A model generated the notes under the pieces. That model was given only the letters and a program-made list of their open reading frames with translations, was not told where the DNA came from and made no database searches. The position numbers were made by a program, and so were the translations under genes. Below, in pieces: positions 18,520 to 29,230 of a stretch of DNA of 64,000 nucleotides (its first letter is position 1; the number at the start of each line of letters is the position of its first letter). The stretch covers positions 1,302,001 to 1,366,000 of the forward strand of contig NZ_CP048263.1 of assembly GCF_019469165.1 (NCBI RefSeq). The letters are read 5' to 3'. This stretch comes from Gilliamella sp. ESL0443 (GTDB lineage Bacteria; Pseudomonadota; Gammaproteobacteria; Enterobacterales; Orbaceae).

Positions 18520-20088
18520 TTACATCACTAGTCGACGTAAGTCGGATAAAACATTAACAATATGGCTTAAGAAGCGTGCACCATCTGCGCCATCAATCAC
18601 TCGGTGATCGAAGGATAATGATAAAGGTAACATTAAGCGTGGTGTAAATTCTTTACCATTCCATACTGGTTTCATACTTGAGCGAGATACACCAAGTATT
18701 CCCACTTCTGGCGCATTTACAATTGGGGTAAATGATGTCGTTCCGATGCCACCAAGGCTTGAAATAGTGAAACATCCACCTTGCATATCACTACCTGTGA
18801 GTTTACCGTCTCGCGCTTTTTTGGAGATTTCAGCAAGTTCACGTGAAAGTTCAATAATGCCTTTTTTATTTACATCTTTAAATACAGGAACAACTAAACC
18901 ATTTGGCGTGTCAACTGCCACACCGATGTTGATGTATTTTTTAATGATAAGAGTTTGTGCATCTTCTGACAATGAACTATTAAAACGCGGATAAGCAGTT
19001 AAAGCACTCGCTACAGCCTTCATGATAAACACAAGCGGTGTAATTTTTAGGTCGAGTTTTTTCTTTTCTGCTTCAGCATTTTGTTGCTTACGAAATGCCT
19101 CTAATTCAGTGATATCTGTTTCATCAAATTCAGTGACGTGCGGAATCATCACCCAGTTTCGATGTAAATTTGCACCAGATACTTTTTGAATTTTGGTTAA
19201 TGGTAAAGATTCAATTTCACCAAATTTACTGAAATCGACTTTCGGCCATGGTAATAATCCTGGTAATGCACCAGATGATCCACCGTTTTCGACTTGTTTT
19301 ACGGCATTTTTGACATAGTTTTGGATATCTTCACGAAGTACACGGTGTTTAGGGCCTGTAGGTTGGATTTTTGCAAGATTGATACCAAATTCTCTTGCTA
19401 ATCGTCGAACTGATGGTGTGGCATGTGCGTAAGCATCGTTTTCTACAAATTCATTTGCAGTTGGTGCAGGTTTAGCAGTCTCAGCAACTGGTGCAGGAGC
19501 TTGAGCTTGAGCTTGAGCTGGCGCAGGTTCAGCTTTAACGGGTGCACTATTCGTTTCAAACTCCATTATTTTGGAGCCAGTTTTGACTTTATCACCAATT
19601 TTAACAATGATGCTTTTTACTGTACCAGCTATAGTTGCAGGTACTTCCATCGAGGCTTTGTCACCTTCAACGGTGATGAGTGAATCATCAACTGAAACAG
19701 AGTCACCAACTTTAACTAATATTTCAGTCACTTCTACTTCATCGCCACCAATGTCTGGGACATTGACATCAACGACTTGGCTACTATTTTGTGCTGGCGC
19801 TGGTGCTGAAGCTGGAGCTGAAACTTCTGGAGCAGGCGTTTTTGACGCGCTTGCGCCCTCTTCGTCAAATTCCATAATACTAACACCTGTCGTCACTTTA
19901 TCGCCAACTTTGACAATGATTGACTTGACAATACCTGCCTGTGGTGCCGGTATTTCCATCGAGGCTTTATCGCCTTCAACAGTCAATAGTGATTGATCTA
20001 CATCAACTTTATCGCCAACTTTAACTAGGATTTCTGTTACTTCAACTTCATCGCTTCCGATATCAGGTAATTTTATTTCAATACTCAT
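18520..20088 (-). CDS. aceF: Pyruvate dehydrogenase E2, dihydrolipoyl acetyltransferase
   Basis: E2 forms the core of the pyruvate dehydrogenase complex and transfers acetyl groups to CoA. The 522-residue protein has two N-terminal lipoyl domains, with lipoyl-lysines in the two GDKASME motifs at Lys41 and Lys144, joined by Ala/Pro-rich linkers (residues about 80-103 and 175-205). Then come a peripheral-subunit-binding domain ([16 protein letters not shown]) and the catalytic domain ending in [15 protein letters not shown], which holds the active-site His. E. coli AceF has three lipoyl domains; two is common in other gammaproteobacteria. GAGG precedes the ATG; aceE ends 12 bp upstream. Confidence 0.97.
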   Translation of the reverse strand: MSIEIKLPDIGSDEVEVTEILVKVGDKVDVDQSLLTVEGDKASMEIPAPQAGIVKSIIVKVGDKVTTGVSIMEFDEEGASASKTPAPEVSAPASAPAPAQNSSQVVDVNVPDIGGDEVEVTEILVKVGDSVSVDDSLITVEGDKASMEVPATIAGTVKSIIVKIGDKVKTGSKIMEFETNSAPVKAEPAPAQAQAQAPAPVAETAKPAPTANEFVENDAYAHATPSVRRLAREFGINLAKIQPTGPKHRVLREDIQNYVKNAVKQVENGGSSGALPGLLPWPKVDFSKFGEIESLPLTKIQKVSGANLHRNWVMIPHVTEFDETDITELEAFRKQQNAEAEKKKLDLKITPLVFIMKAVASALTAYPRFNSSLSEDAQTLIIKKYINIGVAVDTPNGLVVPVFKDVNKKGIIELSRELAEISKKARDGKLTGSDMQGGCFTISSLGGIGTTSFTPIVNAPEVGILGVSRSSMKPVWNGKEFTPRLMLPLSLSFDHRVIDGADGARFLSHIVNVLSDLRRLVM

Positions 20089-20100
20089 TATTTTTACCTC

Positions 20101-22767
20101 TTATGCAATACGTGGATTGAGTTTGTCAGCATTGATTTCGAACTTTTTAATCGCGTCTTCAACAATACTTGGCTGAATATCACCACGTTTAGCTAGTTCT
20201 CCTAGTGCTGCAATCACAACATAAGATGCATCGACTTCAAAATGATGACGTAAATTTTCTCGGCTATCACTACGACCGAATCCATCTGTACCGAGTACTC
20301 GGTAGCTTTCTGCTGGTACAAATCCTCGAATTTGTTCTGCATAGAGTTTCATGTAATCAGTGGAAACAACAGCAGGATTGTTATTCATTATTTGAGCAAC
20401 ATATGGCACTTTTGCTTCTTCGCTTGGATGTAACATGTTGTAACGTTCGCAATCTTGACCATCTCGAGCAAGTAAGGTGAATGACGTTACACTGTAAATG
20501 TCAGAACTGACGCCATAGTTTTTAGCAAGGATATCAGCCGCTTCACGAACATGACGTAGCATTGATCCAGAACCTAATAATTGAACTGTTGGTTTGCCTT
20601 GTTGGCCTTCAACGGTATCTAACTTATAAATACCACGACGAATCCCCTCTTCTGCACCTTCAGGCATTGCAGGTTGGGCATAGTTTTCATTTAGTGTGGT
20701 GATGTAGTAGTAAACATTTTCTTGTTCACCATACATACGACGTAAGCCATCTTGCATAATAACCGCGACCTCATAAGCGTAGGCTGGATCGTATGATAAG
20801 CAGTTAGGGATGGTTAATGCTTGAATATGGCTGTGACCATCTTGGTGTTGTAAGCCTTCACCGTTTAATGTTGTGCGACCAGAAGTTCCTCCAATCATGA
20901 AGCCTCGAGCTTGTTGGTCACCCGCCGCCCACATTAAATCACCAATGCGTTGGAAGCCAAACATTGAGTAATAGATGTAGAAAGGAATCATCGGTAAATC
21001 ATTATTACTATAAGAAGTAGCAGCAGCTAACCATGATGCAGTCGCGCCACATTCGTTAATACCTTCTTGGAGAATTTGACCTTTTTCATCTTCACGATAG
21101 TAAGCAACTTGCTCTTTATCTTGTGGGGTATATTGTTGACCATGTGGGTTATATATACCAATTTGGCGGAATAAACCTTCCATACCAAACGTACGCGCTT
21201 CGTCAGCGAGAATTGGTACTAGTCGCGGTGCTAAGTCTTTATCTTTTAGCATGATGTTAAGTGCACGCACAAAAGCGATAGTGGTTGAGATTTCTTTAGA
21301 TTGTGCTTCAAGTAACGGCGCAAATTCGCTTAAAGGAGGGATAGAAACCGTTCCTGAGAATTTAGTTAGCCGTGAAGGCACATAACCATGTAATGCTTGA
21401 CGTCGTTCATGAATATATTTGTATTCCGGGCTATGTTCTTCGAATTTGATATAAGGTAATTTTTCGAGTGCTTCATCAGTAACTGGAATGTTGAAGAAGT
21501 CACGAACATGGCGAACGCCATCCATATTCATTTTTTTGACTTGGTGTGCAATGTTTTTCGCCTCTGCGGCTTCCCCCATTCCATAACCTTTAATGGTGTG
21601 GGCTAAAATAACTGTTGGGCGATCTTTTGTCTCTTTTGCTCTTGCAAATGCAGCAAACATTTTTTCGGGGTCTTGACCACCACGGTTTAGTCTAAAGATC
21701 TCTTCATCAGACATATCTTTGACTAATTCAGCCGTTTCAGGATATTTTCCAAAGAAGTGTTCACGTACATAAGCGCCGTCTTTTGATTTGAAAGTTTGAT
21801 AATCGCCATCAAGAGTTTCATTCATTAAACGAATTAATTTTCCTGATTTATCTTTTTGCAATAATTTATCCCAACGATCGCCCCAAAGTACTTTAATCAC
21901 ATTCCAACCAGCGCCAGCAAACACACCTTCTAGTTCGTTCACTATTTTGCCATTACCGGTTACCGGACCATCAAGACGTTGCAAGTTACAATTGATAACA
22001 AAGACTAAATTATCAAGTTTTTCACGTGTTGCAACTGTGATTGCACCTTTTGCTTCTGGCTCATCCATTTCACCATCACCTAAGAACGCGTAAACAGTTT
22101 GTTCAGTGGTATCTTTTAAACCACGATGGTTTAAGTATTTTAAAAAGCGAGCTTGGAAGATTGCACTAATTGGTCCTAACCCCATTGATACGGTTGGGAA
22201 TTGCCAGAATTCCGGCATTAATTTTGGATGAGGATAAGATGATAAACCTTTACCGTGAACTTCTTGCCTAAAGTTATCAAGCTGTTCTTCAGTTAAACGA
22301 CCTTCAATAAAAGCGCGTGAGTAGATACCCGGTGAGATATGACCTTGGAAATAGATTAAATCCCCACCATCTTTTTCATTGCGAGCACGGAAGAAATGGT
22401 TAAAACATACTTCATAAAATGTAGCAGCAGATTGGAATGATGCCATATGACCACCAAGCTCTAAATCTTTTTTAGAAGCTCGTAAGACCATCATAATTGC
22501 ATTCCAACGAACAATTGAACGGATTCGTCTTTCAATTTCCCAATCACCTGGATATGCTGGTTGTTCTTCGACTGGGATTGTGTTTATATAGTTACTGGTT
22601 GAAGAACCAAATAGTAAAGGTACACCACCATCTCTAGCTTTATTGACAATCTGTTCAATAATATATTGAGCACGTTCGACGCCTTCTTCTCGAATAATAG
22701 AATCTAAACTTTCCAGCCAATCCTTTGTTTCGACTGGATCGATATCATTCATTTGCATGTCCGACAT
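20101..22767 (-). CDS. aceE: Pyruvate dehydrogenase E1, homodimeric
   Basis: AceE decarboxylates pyruvate with thiamine diphosphate and acetylates the E2 lipoyl groups. The 888-residue protein is about the length of E. coli AceE. Family landmarks include QGHISPGIYSRAFIEGRL, the thiamine-binding FLGDGEMDEPEAKGA...VFVINCNLQRLDGPVTGN, and GGTSGRTTLNGEGLQHQDGHSH. GAGG lies before the ATG. In E. coli the repressor gene pdhR is directly upstream in the operon; here the upstream neighbour is lipB in divergent orientation, so control must differ. A FNR-like site lies in between. Confidence 0.98.
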   Translation of the reverse strand: MSDMQMNDIDPVETKDWLESLDSIIREEGVERAQYIIEQIVNKARDGGVPLLFGSSTSNYINTIPVEEQPAYPGDWEIERRIRSIVRWNAIMMVLRASKKDLELGGHMASFQSAATFYEVCFNHFFRARNEKDGGDLIYFQGHISPGIYSRAFIEGRLTEEQLDNFRQEVHGKGLSSYPHPKLMPEFWQFPTVSMGLGPISAIFQARFLKYLNHRGLKDTTEQTVYAFLGDGEMDEPEAKGAITVATREKLDNLVFVINCNLQRLDGPVTGNGKIVNELEGVFAGAGWNVIKVLWGDRWDKLLQKDKSGKLIRLMNETLDGDYQTFKSKDGAYVREHFFGKYPETAELVKDMSDEEIFRLNRGGQDPEKMFAAFARAKETKDRPTVILAHTIKGYGMGEAAEAKNIAHQVKKMNMDGVRHVRDFFNIPVTDEALEKLPYIKFEEHSPEYKYIHERRQALHGYVPSRLTKFSGTVSIPPLSEFAPLLEAQSKEISTTIAFVRALNIMLKDKDLAPRLVPILADEARTFGMEGLFRQIGIYNPHGQQYTPQDKEQVAYYREDEKGQILQEGINECGATASWLAAATSYSNNDLPMIPFYIYYSMFGFQRIGDLMWAAGDQQARGFMIGGTSGRTTLNGEGLQHQDGHSHIQALTIPNCLSYDPAYAYEVAVIMQDGLRRMYGEQENVYYYITTLNENYAQPAMPEGAEEGIRRGIYKLDTVEGQQGKPTVQLLGSGSMLRHVREAADILAKNYGVSSDIYSVTSFTLLARDGQDCERYNMLHPSEEAKVPYVAQIMNNNPAVVSTDYMKLYAEQIRGFVPAESYRVLGTDGFGRSDSRENLRHHFEVDASYVVIAALGELAKRGDIQPSIVEDAIKKFEINADKLNPRIA

Positions 22768-22993
22768 ATAAAACCTCTTTTTTGTTTAAAAAATGCAGTT
22801 TTTGCTATCCTTAGCTATAACAGACGCCATAACTAAAATTATAAGCTTCAACTTTGCATTACGGATGCTTAATTGATATCAGTCTGCCAGTTTCCATTAA
22901 AAAGTAAAGCAAACCACCGCTCTGAAAAGAATGTTAATTCCTATTAAATTAATCAACTATTTCAATTATTAATATAAATAAAAAGATAATTAT

Positions 22994-23007
22994 TTGATAT
23001 AAGTCAA
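22994..23007. promoter_or_regulatory. FNR-type site between aceE and lipB
   Basis: TTGATATAAGTCAA matches the FNR consensus TTGAT-N4-ATCAA at all but one position. It lies 227 bp upstream of aceE and 135 bp upstream of lipB, so it could link pyruvate dehydrogenase or lipoylation to oxygen supply. Confidence 0.5.
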
Positions 23008-23068
23008 ATTTAACTCATGAGATTGGAAAGAATACTGCATTTTGAGTTATACCTTGAATAGTTAGCGG

Positions 23069-23098
23069 TTGTCAAGTTATAGTAAAATCTGCTATATA
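23069..23098 (+). promoter_or_regulatory. Candidate lipB promoter
   Basis: TTGTCA, an 18-bp spacer and TATATA lie 44 bp before the lipB ATG. This is a match by eye only. Confidence 0.4.
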
Positions 23099-23141
23099 GT
23101 TGTTAATTTATTGTTAAATTAAGACTGAATTGACAGATAAT

Positions 23142-23762
23142 ATGCCAAGTAAAAACGTCATTATTAAAGAGTTAAAAACTATGCCTTATTGGCATACTTA
23201 TCAAGCTATGCATGATTTTACTCAGCAGCGTGATAAGCAAACTCAAGACGAGATTTGGCTAGTTGAACATCCTCCGGTTTTTACTCAAGGTAAGGTTGGA
23301 AAACCTGAGCACCTGCTTACTAAAACGGATATTCCTGTTGTGCAAACTGATCGTGGTGGTCAAATTACATACCATGCGCCTGGACAACAAATTATGTATA
23401 TCTTATTGGATTTAAAAAGGCGTAAAATAGGTATTCGTGATGTCGTCAATTATTTAGAAAATAGTGTTATTCAAACATTAAAACACTATGAGATAGTCGC
23501 CTATTCAAAACAAGACGCTCCTGGCGTTTATGTCAATCAACAGAAGATCTGTTCTCTTGGATTACATATTAAGCGTGGCTGTACCTTACATGGATTAGCC
23601 CTTAATATCGATATGGATCTCACTCCTTTTAATTATATTAATCCATGTGGTTATGCTGGATTAGAAATGACGCAGTTGAAACAACATGTTTCAAAAATTG
23701 ATCGCCAAGAGATTAACCATTTATTGACTGATTATTTTATTAATCAGCTACCAAACTATTAA
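23142..23762 (+). CDS. lipB: Octanoyl-[ACP]:protein octanoyltransferase
   Basis: LipB moves the octanoyl group from acyl carrier protein to lipoyl domains, such as those of AceF next door. The 206-residue protein contains [28 protein letters not shown], the catalytic Lys in [10 protein letters not shown] and the catalytic Cys in NPCGYAG. I use the ATG at 23142, which matches E. coli LipB in length; a TTG four codons upstream is possible. lipA starts 10 bp after the stop, so both lipoylation genes form one operon divergent from the enzyme they modify. Confidence 0.95.
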   Translation: MPSKNVIIKELKTMPYWHTYQAMHDFTQQRDKQTQDEIWLVEHPPVFTQGKVGKPEHLLTKTDIPVVQTDRGGQITYHAPGQQIMYILLDLKRRKIGIRDVVNYLENSVIQTLKHYEIVAYSKQDAPGVYVNQQKICSLGLHIKRGCTLHGLALNIDMDLTPFNYINPCGYAGLEMTQLKQHVSKIDRQEINHLLTDYFINQLPNY

Positions 23763-23772
23763 GATGTGAATT

Positions 23773-24726
23773 ATGCAAAATACTGAAATCCGCAGTTCAA
23801 AATATCGTGATGCCGAAAAAACGCGTCTAATTCCCTCAATCACTATAGAGGATACAGCTCCTTTAAAAAAACCTGATTGGATGAGAATTAAGTTGTCGGC
23901 AAATACAGAAAATATTACGCATATTAAAAATACGATGCGTAAACATGGGTTACATTCGGTTTGTGAAGAGGCTTCATGCCCTAACTTGGCGGAGTGCTTT
24001 AATCATGGGACCGCGACTTTTATGATTTTAGGGGATATTTGTACTCGTCGTTGCCCTTTCTGTGATGTTGCTCATGGTCGCCCTTTGCCACCAGACCGTG
24101 AGGAACCGAATAAGCTTGCGCAAACAATTCAAGAGATGAAATTGCGTTATGTTGTGATCACCTCTGTTGATCGTGATGACTTGAAAGATGGCGGAGCGAG
24201 TCACTTTGCTTCATGTACTCAAGAGATTCGTTCATTAAGCCCGAATATAAAAATTGAAACTTTAACTCCTGATTTTCGTGGTTGTGTTGATGAAGCCGTT
24301 GCGGTTTTAAGTGAAAACCCTCCGGATGTGTTTAATCATAATTTGGAAAATATTCCTCGTTTGTATAAAAAAATACGCCCAGGAGCAAGTTATGAGGGAT
24401 CGTTACAATTACTTGAAACGTTTAAACAAAAACATCCCGAAATTCCCACAAAATCAGGATTAATGGTCGGATTAGGTGAAACCAATGAAGAACTTATTCA
24501 GGTTTTAAAAGATTTGCGTAGCCATGGTGTTACCATGCTAACTTTAGGTCAGTATTTACAACCAAGTAAGTATCATTTGCCAGTGGAACGTTATGTTTCA
24601 CCTGAGGAGTTTGATGAATTAAAACAGATGGCGCTGGCTATGGGATTTACCCATGCAGCTTGCGGACCATTTGTGCGTTCATCTTATCATGCTGATCTAC
24701 AAGCAATGGGAAAAGAGGTGAAGTAA
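23773..24726 (+). CDS. lipA: Lipoyl synthase
   Basis: LipA inserts two sulfurs into protein-bound octanoyl groups by radical SAM chemistry. The 317-residue protein has the auxiliary cluster cysteines in [12 protein letters not shown] and the radical SAM CxxxCxxC in [13 protein letters not shown], with the late SSYHAD serine that ligates the auxiliary cluster. Length is close to E. coli LipA (321). AAGATG lies before the ATG. Confidence 0.98.
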   Translation: MQNTEIRSSKYRDAEKTRLIPSITIEDTAPLKKPDWMRIKLSANTENITHIKNTMRKHGLHSVCEEASCPNLAECFNHGTATFMILGDICTRRCPFCDVAHGRPLPPDREEPNKLAQTIQEMKLRYVVITSVDRDDLKDGGASHFASCTQEIRSLSPNIKIETLTPDFRGCVDEAVAVLSENPPDVFNHNLENIPRLYKKIRPGASYEGSLQLLETFKQKHPEIPTKSGLMVGLGETNEELIQVLKDLRSHGVTMLTLGQYLQPSKYHLPVERYVSPEEFDELKQMALAMGFTHAACGPFVRSSYHADLQAMGKEVK

Positions 24727-24739
24727 TATTCACCTCTTT
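24712..24739. terminator. Hairpin between convergent lipA and yejM
   Basis: AAAGAGGTGAA/TTCACCTCTTT forms a perfect 11-bp stem that overlaps the lipA stop. The minus strand continues with TCCC, the plus strand with A-rich sequence, so termination strength is uncertain. Confidence 0.6.
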
Positions 24740-24751
24740 GGAAAAAATTGT

Positions 24752-26518
24752 TTAATTATCTACCACAATAAAATGACGATTTTCGGTGACAATTTGTAAG
24801 AATGTAGGTAAGTTTATCTTTTCATCTTTCAATTGATTACCGTTTAGATCATAGATTTTAGATCGTCCATACGCATCAATTACCACGGTTTTATTACCAT
24901 AAAGCGCAGCAACCTGATTTTCACTTCCAGCTAGAATCCATTCACGCTCTTGAAATAGATTTTGACCTTGGCTATACTGTTTTGCAGGTGTAGTGACGTT
25001 GAGAGCATCTTGCATTAATGTTCTTAATATATCCGTTTCAGAAGTTATATTATCAACTTCTTTTGCCTCTTTACCTGGCCACGAAATAATTAATGGTACT
25101 TTTAAGGTATTTCGATTAAAGCTAATTTCATCATTACGTAAAGCAGATTTTTTAGCATCATCTATTTTTATGTCATTAGAACCGGTAATAATAATTATGG
25201 TGTTTTCGTATGCATTAGATAATGTTAAATATGCAATTAAAGATTCTAAATATTGGTCGAGTTTTTTGGCATCTGTCTCTAATTCGGTTATTGGCATTTT
25301 TTTATTTTTGGCACCCAGTGAATATTGGATGACAGAAAATAGAGGAGCGTGGTTTTCGAGTTGATTTTGTTCATCATGCCATGCCATCCAATTATCAGTG
25401 GTTTGCTTGTTAGACTGCTTTTTACCATCTGGGGTAGTAAAATTAGACAATAATGCATAACGATAAAGTGGTTCAGAAAAACCATCAGCAGAAAATAGAC
25501 CAACGTTATAATGTTGTTTCGTTACAGTTTCGAATAATACCGATGGCTTATGCCCTGCCAAGATACTATTATAATAATTCGGGTCAAGTCCATAGAATAA
25601 TGAGAAGTTATTTAAGTAGGCTTGGCTACTTGCGCCATAATGATTAGTAAATTGTATATTTTGGCTAGCAAATTCTTTCAGCCAAGGCATATTATTGGCT
25701 AATAGTCGATCATTCCAACCATTAATATCAATAATCAAGATATTCGGTTTATCTTGATTTTCATTAAATGAAATTTTATCGAGTGGGTATTCAATAGCGA
25801 TCGCAAATGGGTTACCTTCTTGAATTGCGCGATTACGATAACCATTCTCTTCAATAAATCCATAGCGCTCAAGAAAATGACGCGCCGTTAACGGATACGA
25901 CAGCGGTAAGCTTGATCGTTGCATCGTAATTGGACGATAGAAGTTAGCATCGGCCCAAATATGAATCAAATGTGATGAGACAAAGCATAGAATAAAACCT
26001 ATTACTACAGGTCTAGCAAAACGTTTGCGTTTACTTAAACTGCGTTGTTTTTTCCAACTCCAAATCGAGAATAATATTTCAACCAAAAGAATAAAGGGTA
26101 TTAATATAAATGCACTATTGAGAAAAGATGCTTTATCCGAGGTAAATAGTTGCCAGATAGATAAATTTAGATGCATTCTAAAATGCGAGAAAACTTCAAC
26201 ATCAATAAGCAGTAAACTAATTCCTATGGTTGCAACGATAGTTGCAATAATCCTTTGCCATCGTGAAGAGTGAATAAGAAAACTTAACGGAAAAAGCAAT
26301 ATCAAATAAACAATGAAAGTAAGAAAACTAAAATGCCCAATCGCACTAATAATTGCATAAAAACGCCCCATAAATGTTCGGGGCCAATCAGCAATGAGCA
26401 AATATTGGCTACCAAGTAAAATGACTACCAGAATATTAAATAGCGTAAACCAATGCCCCCAACTAACTATCTGCGAGGTTTTATCGTCTTTGATATGATT
26501 GTTTTTGAGTTTGAGCAT
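24752..26518 (-). CDS. yejM: Inner-membrane LPS regulator, YejM/LapC/PbgA
   Basis: YejM senses LPS at the periplasmic face of the inner membrane and, through LapB and FtsH, sets the stability of LpxC. The 588-residue protein (E. coli 586) has about five N-terminal transmembrane helices (roughly residues 18-200) and a periplasmic sulfatase-like domain starting near PNILIIDINGWNDRLLANNMPWLKEF, with FSLFYGLDPNYYNSI and a late WILAGSENQVAALYGNKTVVID. It belongs to the alkaline-phosphatase fold but is not a true sulfatase in E. coli. kdsA, kdsB, lpxK and this gene put four LPS functions in the window. The ATG has only a weak ribosome site. Confidence 0.9.
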   Translation of the reverse strand: MLKLKNNHIKDDKTSQIVSWGHWFTLFNILVVILLGSQYLLIADWPRTFMGRFYAIISAIGHFSFLTFIVYLILLFPLSFLIHSSRWQRIIATIVATIGISLLLIDVEVFSHFRMHLNLSIWQLFTSDKASFLNSAFILIPFILLVEILFSIWSWKKQRSLSKRKRFARPVVIGFILCFVSSHLIHIWADANFYRPITMQRSSLPLSYPLTARHFLERYGFIEENGYRNRAIQEGNPFAIAIEYPLDKISFNENQDKPNILIIDINGWNDRLLANNMPWLKEFASQNIQFTNHYGASSQAYLNNFSLFYGLDPNYYNSILAGHKPSVLFETVTKQHYNVGLFSADGFSEPLYRYALLSNFTTPDGKKQSNKQTTDNWMAWHDEQNQLENHAPLFSVIQYSLGAKNKKMPITELETDAKKLDQYLESLIAYLTLSNAYENTIIIITGSNDIKIDDAKKSALRNDEISFNRNTLKVPLIISWPGKEAKEVDNITSETDILRTLMQDALNVTTPAKQYSQGQNLFQEREWILAGSENQVAALYGNKTVVIDAYGRSKIYDLNGNQLKDEKINLPTFLQIVTENRHFIVVDN

Positions 26519-26696
26519 ATTTAATTGTAGTAATTACCAAGAAAAACTTAATTGAAATTTACGTCACAGTTTAACTGATTTTTTAAAATCTTTCCGTAAT
26601 TTTTTTAGCATAAAGCCTTTGGTTATTTGTTGGCGTTGCTATCGATACTTGTTATAATTTGCTTTAATAATATAGCTAATTAAAAAGATACTAACT

Positions 26697-28472
26697 TTGG
26701 CAATCAAACAACTCAACTCTCAAGAAGTCCAACCTAACGTAAATGACATTGTAAATAATAGCGATATTAAAACAAATTTATGCAGTGATGGATTAACCAA
26801 TTTGTTATCGTGGCAACCTCGCGTTGCTGCTGCTGTATCCTTATTGTGCAAAAATCATAATACGCAGTATCGTTCTCGCTTTGTGCTTTTAAAAGCATCT
26901 GAAAGCGAGCTTTTTTTTGATTTATTAAAGCAGTCGGTAAAGCGTAATCTCACAACGACCCATTTAGGTTATAGCTATTACTTTAGTGATAATAAAATTA
27001 CCTTAACTGAAGCGAAAAGTAAGCAAGATAATTTTGCATCCCAAGATAATTGTCTATCAGCAACAATCGTTGATATGGAAAAACTATTTGGTTGTGTTAG
27101 GCAACCTGAAAATAGTCCAATCAAATTACAAGCTGGTTTAGTTCATGATGCTAATGGTGGTGTTTTAATTTTAGGATTGCGTTCACTGCTTGCGCAACCA
27201 GTAGTTTGGGCTAAGTTAAAACAGATGGTTCTGTCACAAACTTTTGAATGGTTTTCAGCTGATGATTCTCATCCATTACCATTATCTATTCCTGCCATGC
27301 CGTTGGATTTACGCATTATTTTAGTCGGAGATAGGCTCTCTCTAGCTGAATTGCAGGAATTTGAACCAGAATTTTATTCATCATCTATTTATGCTGAATT
27401 TGAAAGTGAAATGCATATAACTGAACCTCAGCGAATTAATGATTGGATGAATTATTTACAATTTATAAGTCACCACTTAGCGCTACCTAAAATTGAGCAA
27501 TCTGCTTTTGCTAAAATTTATAAACACGCAACAAGATATACGGGTGATAAATATTATTTACCACTTAGCGTTGAATGGGTGCAATCGATTCTGCTAAATT
27601 CATCTTATTTTATAGAAAATGAGAATATTGATGCTTTAGCCGTCACAAAGGCTATAGAACAAAAAGCATGGCGAGAAAATTATTTAGCTGAGCGGTTCCA
27701 TGATGAGATTTTTACCAATCAAATTTTGATTGATACTCAGTCACAAGTGGTTGGGCAGATTAATGGGTTGTCAGTTATTGAATACCCCGGTTATCCAAAA
27801 GCGATTGGTGAGCCAACACGGTTAAGCTGTCTTGTCCATTTTGGTGACGGTGAATTAATTGATATTGAACGTAAAACCGATCTTGCTGGCAATATTCATT
27901 CTAAAGGGATGATGATTATGCAAGCGTTTATTATGTCGGAGTTTGCAATCAATCATCAACTTCCGTTTTCTACATCATTAGTATTTGAACAATCCTATAA
28001 TGAGATTGATGGCGATAGCGCTTCACTAGCGGGGCTCTGCGCGCTGATTAGTGCGCTATCTAATCAACCTATCGATCAGCAATTAGCTGTGACAGGATCG
28101 GTTGACCAATTTGGCCATGTTCAATCTATTGGTGGCGTTAATGAGAAAATAGAAGGCTTTTTTGCTGTTTGTCAGCACCAAGGTTTGACGGGCCAACAAG
28201 GTGTTATTATTCCTGCTAGTAATCAGCGCCATTTAAGCTTAAGCGATGACATTATTGAGGCAATTAATAATGATAAATTCTCTATTTGGACTGTCGAACA
28301 TGTCGCCGATGCGCTCTATTTATTAACTGGTATTCCTTACAAAGATGAGAATAATATTAGTCTTTATAAGTTGATTCATGCTCGTATGCAATCAATGCTA
28401 ATTCAAGATAGAAGACGTGATGGTTGGCTCAGTCGCTGGAAAAAAATTGCAAAAAGTAACAATACACAATAA
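26697..28472 (+). CDS. lonH: Lon-like protease LonH (YcbZ)
   Basis: The 591-residue protein closely parallels E. coli YcbZ/LonH, a Lon-related protein without a complete AAA+ module. Its C-terminal S16 protease domain has the catalytic dyad Ser441 in EIDGDSASLAGL and Lys484 in GGVNEKIEGFF. LQAGLVHDANGGVLILGLRSLLAQP and IERKTDLAGNIHSKGMMIMQ are almost as in E. coli. The start is TTG at 26697 (MAIKQLN); no in-frame ATG exists near the N-terminus. fabA follows 138 bp downstream, as in E. coli. Confidence 0.92.
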   Translation: MAIKQLNSQEVQPNVNDIVNNSDIKTNLCSDGLTNLLSWQPRVAAAVSLLCKNHNTQYRSRFVLLKASESELFFDLLKQSVKRNLTTTHLGYSYYFSDNKITLTEAKSKQDNFASQDNCLSATIVDMEKLFGCVRQPENSPIKLQAGLVHDANGGVLILGLRSLLAQPVVWAKLKQMVLSQTFEWFSADDSHPLPLSIPAMPLDLRIILVGDRLSLAELQEFEPEFYSSSIYAEFESEMHITEPQRINDWMNYLQFISHHLALPKIEQSAFAKIYKHATRYTGDKYYLPLSVEWVQSILLNSSYFIENENIDALAVTKAIEQKAWRENYLAERFHDEIFTNQILIDTQSQVVGQINGLSVIEYPGYPKAIGEPTRLSCLVHFGDGELIDIERKTDLAGNIHSKGMMIMQAFIMSEFAINHQLPFSTSLVFEQSYNEIDGDSASLAGLCALISALSNQPIDQQLAVTGSVDQFGHVQSIGGVNEKIEGFFAVCQHQGLTGQQGVIIPASNQRHLSLSDDIIEAINNDKFSIWTVEHVADALYLLTGIPYKDENNISLYKLIHARMQSMLIQDRRRDGWLSRWKKIAKSNNTQ

Positions 28473-28610
28473 ACTTGAGACCAAAATTTCATTGATGCGA
28501 TTAATGAAATAATCATGTAAAACTTTACAGCTTAGGTTAATTATTAGTTTTTTAATCAATAATGATTCTATAAGCAATTATGTAATGACAACAAAATAAA
28601 AGGTTTTTTT

Positions 28611-29132
28611 ATGACATTTGAACGTAAATCTTCGTATGATAAAGCAGATCTAATTAAATCAGGTAATAGTGAATTATTTGGTCATGATGGACCACCATTA
28701 CCGTCTGATTTGATGCTAATGATGGATCGCGTTATTGAAATGAATGAAGACGGTGGTAGTTTCGGTAAAGGTTATGTTGAAGCTGAGTTTGATATTAATC
28801 CTGATTTATGGTTTTTTAAATGTCATTTCAAAAACGATCCGGTAATGCCTGGTTGTCTTGGTCTTGATGCTTTATGGCAATTAGTCGGTTTTTATTTAGG
28901 CTGGATTGGTGGTAAAGGTAAAGGCCGAGCGCTTGGTGTTGGTGAATTAAAATTAAAAGGTCAAATATTACCTAATAACAAAAAAGTGACTTATAAAATT
29001 AATTTTAAACGTGTTATTAATCGTAAATTAATCATGGGAATCGGCGATGGTGAAGTTTACGTTGATGGTAAATTAATTTATGAAGCAACTGATCTTAAAG
29101 TTGGTTTATTTAAAGACACGTCTGAATTTTAA
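28611..29132 (+). CDS. fabA: 3-hydroxydecanoyl-ACP dehydratase/isomerase
   Basis: FabA dehydrates 3-hydroxyacyl-ACP and isomerises the C10 product to the cis-3 form that starts unsaturated fatty acid synthesis. The 173-residue hot-dog-fold protein has catalytic His72 ([14 protein letters not shown]) and Asp86 ([12 protein letters not shown]), the spacing of E. coli FabA. AAAAGG precedes the ATG. A strong terminator follows. Confidence 0.98.
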   Translation: MTFERKSSYDKADLIKSGNSELFGHDGPPLPSDLMLMMDRVIEMNEDGGSFGKGYVEAEFDINPDLWFFKCHFKNDPVMPGCLGLDALWQLVGFYLGWIGGKGKGRALGVGELKLKGQILPNNKKVTYKINFKRVINRKLIMGIGDGEVYVDGKLIYEATDLKVGLFKDTSEF

Positions 29133-29148
29133 TTCAATATAATCTTAC

Positions 29149-29200
29149 ACTCCTTGCTCACTATTATTAATTACTGATAATTAGCAAGGAGTAGCTTTTT
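29149..29200 (+). terminator. Intrinsic terminator of fabA
   Basis: ACTCCTTGCT/AGCAAGGAGT closes a 24-nt AT-rich loop, followed by AGCTTTTTTT. Confidence 0.75.
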
Positions 29201-29230
29201 TTACGCTACTATTTTAAGAAACAATCCGTA

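Noticed and set aside
19423-19996. Plus-strand ORFs rich in Ser, Glu and Ala
   Set aside because: They are antisense shadows of the repeated lipoyl domains and Ala/Pro linkers of aceF.
24752-26518. Annotation of YejM as an active sulfatase or phosphoethanolamine transferase
   Set aside because: The helices and domain order match the LPS-sensing YejM/PbgA group, and the expected catalytic Cys/Ser-x-Pro-x-Arg signature of sulfatases is not visible.
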